Position numbers and translations under genes: made by a program. Shown here piece by piece: positions 60,136 through 64,000 of a stretch of 64,000 bases of DNA. Within the stretch, counting starts at the first letter, position 1. Each line of letters starts with the position of its first letter. The notes below the pieces were generated by a model, which ran no database searches, was not told the origin of the DNA, and saw only the letters and a list, made by a program, of their open reading frames with translations. The stretch comes from Powellomyces hirtus. Taxonomy: Eukaryota; Chytridiomycota; Chytridiomycetes; Spizellomycetales; Powellomycetaceae. Location: NCBI GenBank assembly GCA_025526995.1, contig JAHLKG010000008.1, positions 558,001-622,000 on the forward strand. The letters are read 5' to 3'.

Positions 60136-60419
60136 TTTCGATAAGTAGGAGCGTTGCTGGTTTTGTTTAGGTTTGTTTTTTGGACTACTGATTTTCTTTA
60201 TTACTTCTCGTATTGAGGTTTTATAAGCTACTCCGATCGATAACAACAAATGATGAATTTTTTTTTTTTTTTTGAGTTATGAAATGAGAACAAAACGAGC
60301 GCAGAGGGAGGCACGAGGTACACAAGAAGGCGCGTTCCTCACGTAATCGAGTTCCGCGGAAGGTTCGAAATTCCTTGTTCGCCGAAGTTGCATTTTCCCC
60401 TCAGCTAACTCTGTTCATA
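60136..60419. other. Divergent promoter, CDF / unknown coiled-coil gene
   Basis: 284 nt with a T-rich stretch (a run of 18 T near 60257-60274). No other feature. Confidence 0.4.
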
Positions 60420-62108
60420 ATGGAAACTTCTTCCCGTCCAGTGTCACAAGGACGGACTGGATTTGCGTCGAGGACGGAGGCGGGTTCACCGTCACCTGAA
60501 CGATCTGACTCTCCGCTGCGTTCCGATGGCCGTCGTGCGGCAGCAGCCAAGCCACGACGCAAGTCGACCCGACGGGAAGCCATTAGACTGACTCACGCTC
60601 CCGTCAAATTCACCAACTCCCAATTTGATTTGTTTGCGGCCTCGACTGGCAATGACATCCGGACTGGAGATCCATATGCCCGCTTCCTCATCGGTCCTCG
60701 GAAAGTTCGTGTCGATGTGCCAACTCTTCAGGAACTTGAAGAGGAGGTCAGACGGAACGCGGCGGCGGCAGCCAGGTCTGGCGGCAAGTTCTTCACGCCT
60801 GGCAGGCCAAAAGTGGCTGCCAGCAATGCCAGCATTGTCACGGTTGGGAAGCCGACAAAAGGATTTTCCAAGAAGTCCTTCAAACTTCCGCCGAGCAAGA
60901 AAAAGTATCGCATCATGAAGAAAGAACAGTTCAAAACGGACGTGTTTCAGAAATGGGATCGGCTAGAGGACCTCCGCATACAGTAGGTATATGATCACAA
61001 TTTGGGACCCTTTCACTTTAGTCAGGCCCATCTTCGAGCAGTGTCTTCTGCGTTCGAATCGGAAAATGCCTGACGTTCTACATCCGAACCAGAATCATCT
61101 CTCGAATGCACTCTTTGAAACACTGTCACGCAGAGCTTCAAAGTCTGTAAGTCTTGTCTTCTCACACTGCGCATTAATGCAATGCAACGTCAAGAGTCTC
61201 ACAAACGTGGTTTGTTAGGAAGTTAGAAAACCAAAAGCTGAAGGAAGAGCATGCGAAGCTGTCAAAGTCAATGGTTGGTGGGCCCATAAATATCTTGGTC
61301 ACGTAAACCTCCTGACCGTTAATTTTGCACCAGAACTCGAGGGTGACCGAGATTTTGAGTCTAAATGCTTCAAGGAACGACACGATTCGTACAGTGTATC
61401 AAGACCGAAAGCGCCAAAGACGGGAATTGCAGCAAAGTCTAGTCGCGGTCGACAAGGCTGGGAGGGTAAAGCTTGGATGTGCGTTATCGTCACTTTGTTC
61501 ATGCCTTATGCTCTTTACATTGCTGACTTTGACGCAATAATACCAGCCTTGGAGGCCGTTTTGAACGCGCGCCGTGCTAAGTTTGCGGAACTGGAACACG
61601 AGCTTGAGCTGTTGAACACGTTCCAGGTAGAGGATGCTCGTGTTCAAATCACTGTGGGAGATGGGTGCCTGATCCTGATTCCCCTCAGGAAATATCCATA
61701 ACATCTCCATCAACTCTTGCTACGCAACATTCCAACGCGATAGCTCTCCAGAAAACCCTGCAAACCCGGCATGTACAGACTTTGGAGAAGATTAGAGCAC
61801 AGGACGAAAGCGACAGACGTGACATGGAGGGCGTGTTCGCTTCGCGGATTCTTGGCATCGTAGCGGTCACAAAAAGGGGAATTCCGAAGTCCGATCAAGC
61901 GGTCCTTCAACACTCAATGCAAACGAGCGCACGACTGCAGAAAGAGATCGACATGCATCTGTGCGTTCAAGAGGAAATTACGCAAGACATTGAGAGAGTA
62001 AAGAGGGACCGCGTGGAGGCCAAGCGGCTGAAGGTGGCTTTGCGGGATCCTAGACGCAAGGTACTGACGTGTCCGCCGGACATGACCGTTTTGAGTGATG
62101 AATTGTAG
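60420..62108 (+). CDS. Unrecognised protein with C-terminal coiled coil (multi-exon model)
   Basis: I do not recognise this gene. The first exon (60420-60982) encodes an N-terminal Arg/Ser/Pro-rich tail, a block EAIRLTHAPVKFTNSQFDLF, and a Lys-rich region ending FKTDVFQKWDRLEDLRIQ. A 43-nt GT..AG intron (60983-61025) would join it in frame to 61026-61146, so the two parts may be one gene. The middle is ambiguous. Exons 61223-61273, 61334-61465 and 61555-61626 give a regular charged coiled coil and keep phase 0 (452 aa total). Using 61219-61465 and 61547-61626 also stays open but gives a less protein-like sequence. The last exon 61689-62108 is helical (KTLQTRHVQTLEKIRAQDES) and ends MTVLSDEL. 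If the short intron is not real, two separate genes lie here, the second starting at ATG 61066. Confidence 0.6.
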
Positions 62109-62335
62109 ATGTGCGAAATTGGAGAAGCGGTTTTTCCGCAAATGTACATTTCTAGATATACTTCGACAGTACGGTCTATGGAACATAGAAAGAAGCGTGC
62201 TACCGTAAACTGGTTTCTGATCTGCACTTTCTGACACTACCATTAGCATTTGAGCACGGGACACGTCGCCCCTCCTGCTAGACGCGGATGCGCAGCCAGA
62301 CTGTGTCGTTTTGTTGGTCGTGGTTGTTGGTCCGT
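62109..62335. other. Convergent intergenic region
   Basis: About 230 nt between two converging stop codons. No feature was recognised. Confidence 0.4.
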
Positions 62336-63634
62336 TCAGATCAGGTTGTCCACGGGTCCCGGTAGCGCTTCCAGAAGAAACGAGTTGGGCGTTTCAAACA
62401 TGCGCTGAGCTGGGTGTGCTAGGAGCTTTGTCATAGCTATTGCAAATCTGTCGGTAGCCCAATGATGAGAAACAATGCAAATGGACCAGTAATGCAAGCT
62501 ATGAATTCAAACCTACGGGAAGTGATGCACGTACCTCCGGAACTCTTTGGTTAGCTCGTAGAACCTGTCACTGCCGTCTTCGCGCTCGAGATGCGACAGC
62601 GAGTCATAAATATCTTGCACACGATTCAGCGAAGATGCTTTGTCGTGCACATATATACCATCTAGGAAACAGTGCGGATTTCGCTGGAAAGCAGCCAGCT
62701 GTTCTGGGTCCGGGCTCATCGGGATCACGTTGCTTCGGCAATATATGAGAATTACACGTAGTGTGTGCATGCTTTTCGCGTCAGGTTGCAGATCGTGGCT
62801 GGAATGATATGCATGTTTTAGACCATGGGAACCACACTTGGTGATCATAAACGGTGCGAAGGAGGGGTAGGCACGTACATACATGGCACTGAACAATGTG
62901 GACATGTCTGATGGGCGGAGACGCTCAGAGTAATGTGAGGCAAAAGACATACTCATGTGCACATACCCCACATTGGGATCTGCCGATTCTCATACTCAAG
63001 AAGATCAATCGAGTTATTCAAACGCTCTACATCCGACGTGCATTCTTGCGACTACATGGAAGAATGCGGATCCCGTGAGCTTCGAATCTTTCTCTCTCCA
63101 CCAGGAATCTCTGCTGGACCTTACCCAAAGTGTAAGGTCCGTCACAGTGCATAGTCCAAACTATCGTTGCAACCATACAGTGAGTCAGTATGGGGAGATA
63201 TTTATCATGACCCCAACACACGCGCATAGGCTTGACGTCTCCATGCAGACCTCATGTTTTGGATTGAATCGAGATTTTTGAAATATGTACCGCTTCATTA
63301 GCAGCTTGGCGCACTCCAACCGGGTGCTGCAATATGGGAGTGGTAATCAAAACGGGCTCCGCAGAAAAGAAAAAGTCGCACAGCTGGACTCGAGCACCTC
63401 ACATGGTGGGCGGGCCGACAAATTCGCATCCAGCTTCTTGACCGATATCTACGCAGAAGATCTATGGGAGAGCAAGAAACAATACATAAACATTGTTATG
63501 CAAAATATGGAAACTCGGCATTTTGAATTGCCAAACGCGCAGGTTCCAGCAGCCCAAGATGGTGGACATCCAGAGGTCTTTGTTCTCGGTGATGAAGGGA
63601 ACATAGATAAACTCACAATCTTTTCGAATCGCAT
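62336..63634 (-). CDS. BABAM1/MERIT40 homologue (BRISC / BRCA1-A complex)
   Basis: In animals and plants, MERIT40 is a scaffold of BRISC and BRCA1-A, complexes that cleave K63-linked ubiquitin. Eight exons on the minus strand: 63617-63634, 63403-63461, 63251-63326, 63125-63160, 62967-63051, 62883-62907, 62535-62798 and 62336-62447; 224 aa. Matches in order: FEKIIFCVDIGQEAG (start of the VWA-like fold), TRLECAKLLMKRYIF followed by FNPKHEFGLCTVTDLTLW, CTSDVERLNNSIDLLEYE, MSTLFSA, LRVILIYCRSNVIPMS, FLDGIYVHDK, and the hallmark AIAMTKLLAHPAQR near the C-terminus. Exons of 25 and 36 nt are needed. The 18-nt first exon is provisional, and more N-terminal exons may lie in 63635-64000. All junctions are phase-consistent. 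Confidence 0.82.
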
Positions 63635-64000
63635 GCCAGGCGATGTCTACGTTCGCTCCTCTAGTACGTGCGAAGAAACATGTGCCATGCGCAACAAGTT
63701 ATGCTTGTTGGGACGCGCCGTTTTGTGACACGCATTTTTATTGTTGCACAGGGTTCTGAACGTCCTCAACCTTGAAGTCGTGCCCTCGTACACAAAGGCG
63801 TCATGTTATCCCGTCAGTAACCGAGCCGGTTGTCATTCCCGTAGTTATCGCATGGAACGAAGTGAATGCAACTTGTGGGAGTGCTGTTTACGACAACAAT
63901 GTTGGGGTAATCTTAAATGGAGAAAGAGTATGATTGAGGTTCAATGGAATTTGTATTTGTACACGAGGTGGCTCAGTTGTCCCATCGACCGCGGTGTTTT
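63635..64000. other. Right edge, upstream of the MERIT40 homologue
   Basis: 366 nt at the window edge. It may contain the promoter or additional N-terminal exons of the MERIT40 homologue (an AG acceptor followed by an open frame lies just upstream of ATG 63634). A plus-strand frame 63285-63728 is antisense to supported exons and is not called. Confidence 0.35.

Noticed and set aside
61042..61050. tRNA B-box-like GTTCGAATC
   Set aside because: No A box, no acceptor or T-arm pairing around it, and it lies inside a supported exon.
63285..63728. Plus-strand frame of 147 codons near the right edge
   Set aside because: It overlaps three minus-strand exons of the MERIT40 homologue that splice in phase and match the family, so it is a shadow.

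Overview
This window looks like nuclear DNA of an early-diverging, probably zoosporic (chytrid-type) fungus. The evidence is compact genes with many short GT..AG introns (mostly about 55-130 nt), a TTAGGG-type telomeric motif, and a gene set combining fungal signatures (Ecl1-family protein, yeast-length Mic12-like protein, C-terminal HDEL on BiP, allantoicase) with genes often lost in yeasts (a MERIT40/BABAM1 homologue, the dynactin subunit dynamitin, an SFSWAP-type SURP protein, a Munc13-like protein). The lineage call is inference from content only.

Layout, left to right: RGG-rich protein running off the left edge (-); ABCC-type ABC transporter (+); Sec61 alpha (-); Ran GTPase (+); ARID/Swi1 SWI/SNF subunit (-); proteasome subunit beta-7/PSMB4 (+); 1263-residue coiled-coil protein (-); hotdog acyl-CoA thioesterase (+); Mic12-like MICOS protein (-); disrupted allantoicase carrying a telomeric-repeat insertion (+); Dcc1 (+); Caf1/Pop2 deadenylase (-); Munc13/C2 protein (+); BTB protein (-); lysine-rich SMAP-domain protein (+); VIP36-type L-lectin (-); BiP/Kar2 (+); histone-fold CHRAC/Dpb3-like protein (-); bromodomain protein (+); NMNAT-like nucleotidylyltransferase (-); Ecl1-like protein (+); AP-2 sigma (-); dynamitin (+); SFSWAP-like splicing factor (-); COX6/COX5A (+); Mn-type CDF transporter (-); unrecognised coiled-coil protein (+); MERIT40/BABAM1 homologue (-).

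The genes are mostly unrelated housekeeping functions. There are ER/secretory genes (Sec61, lectin, BiP, AP-2 sigma, Munc13-like), chromatin and replication genes (Swi1, bromodomain, Dpb3-like, Dcc1, MERIT40), RNA genes (Caf1, SFSWAP) and mitochondrial genes (Mic12-like, COX6). The lectin and BiP genes share one divergent promoter region.

The most striking large-scale feature is that consecutive genes alternate strand almost without exception: 26 of 27 neighbouring pairs. The only same-strand pair is the broken allantoicase and Dcc1, separated by a 0.9 kb stretch holding orphan reading-frame fragments. Exon structures were assembled by hand from splice signals, open frames and family similarity recalled from memory; internal frame consistency was checked, but no alignment or RNA evidence was available.
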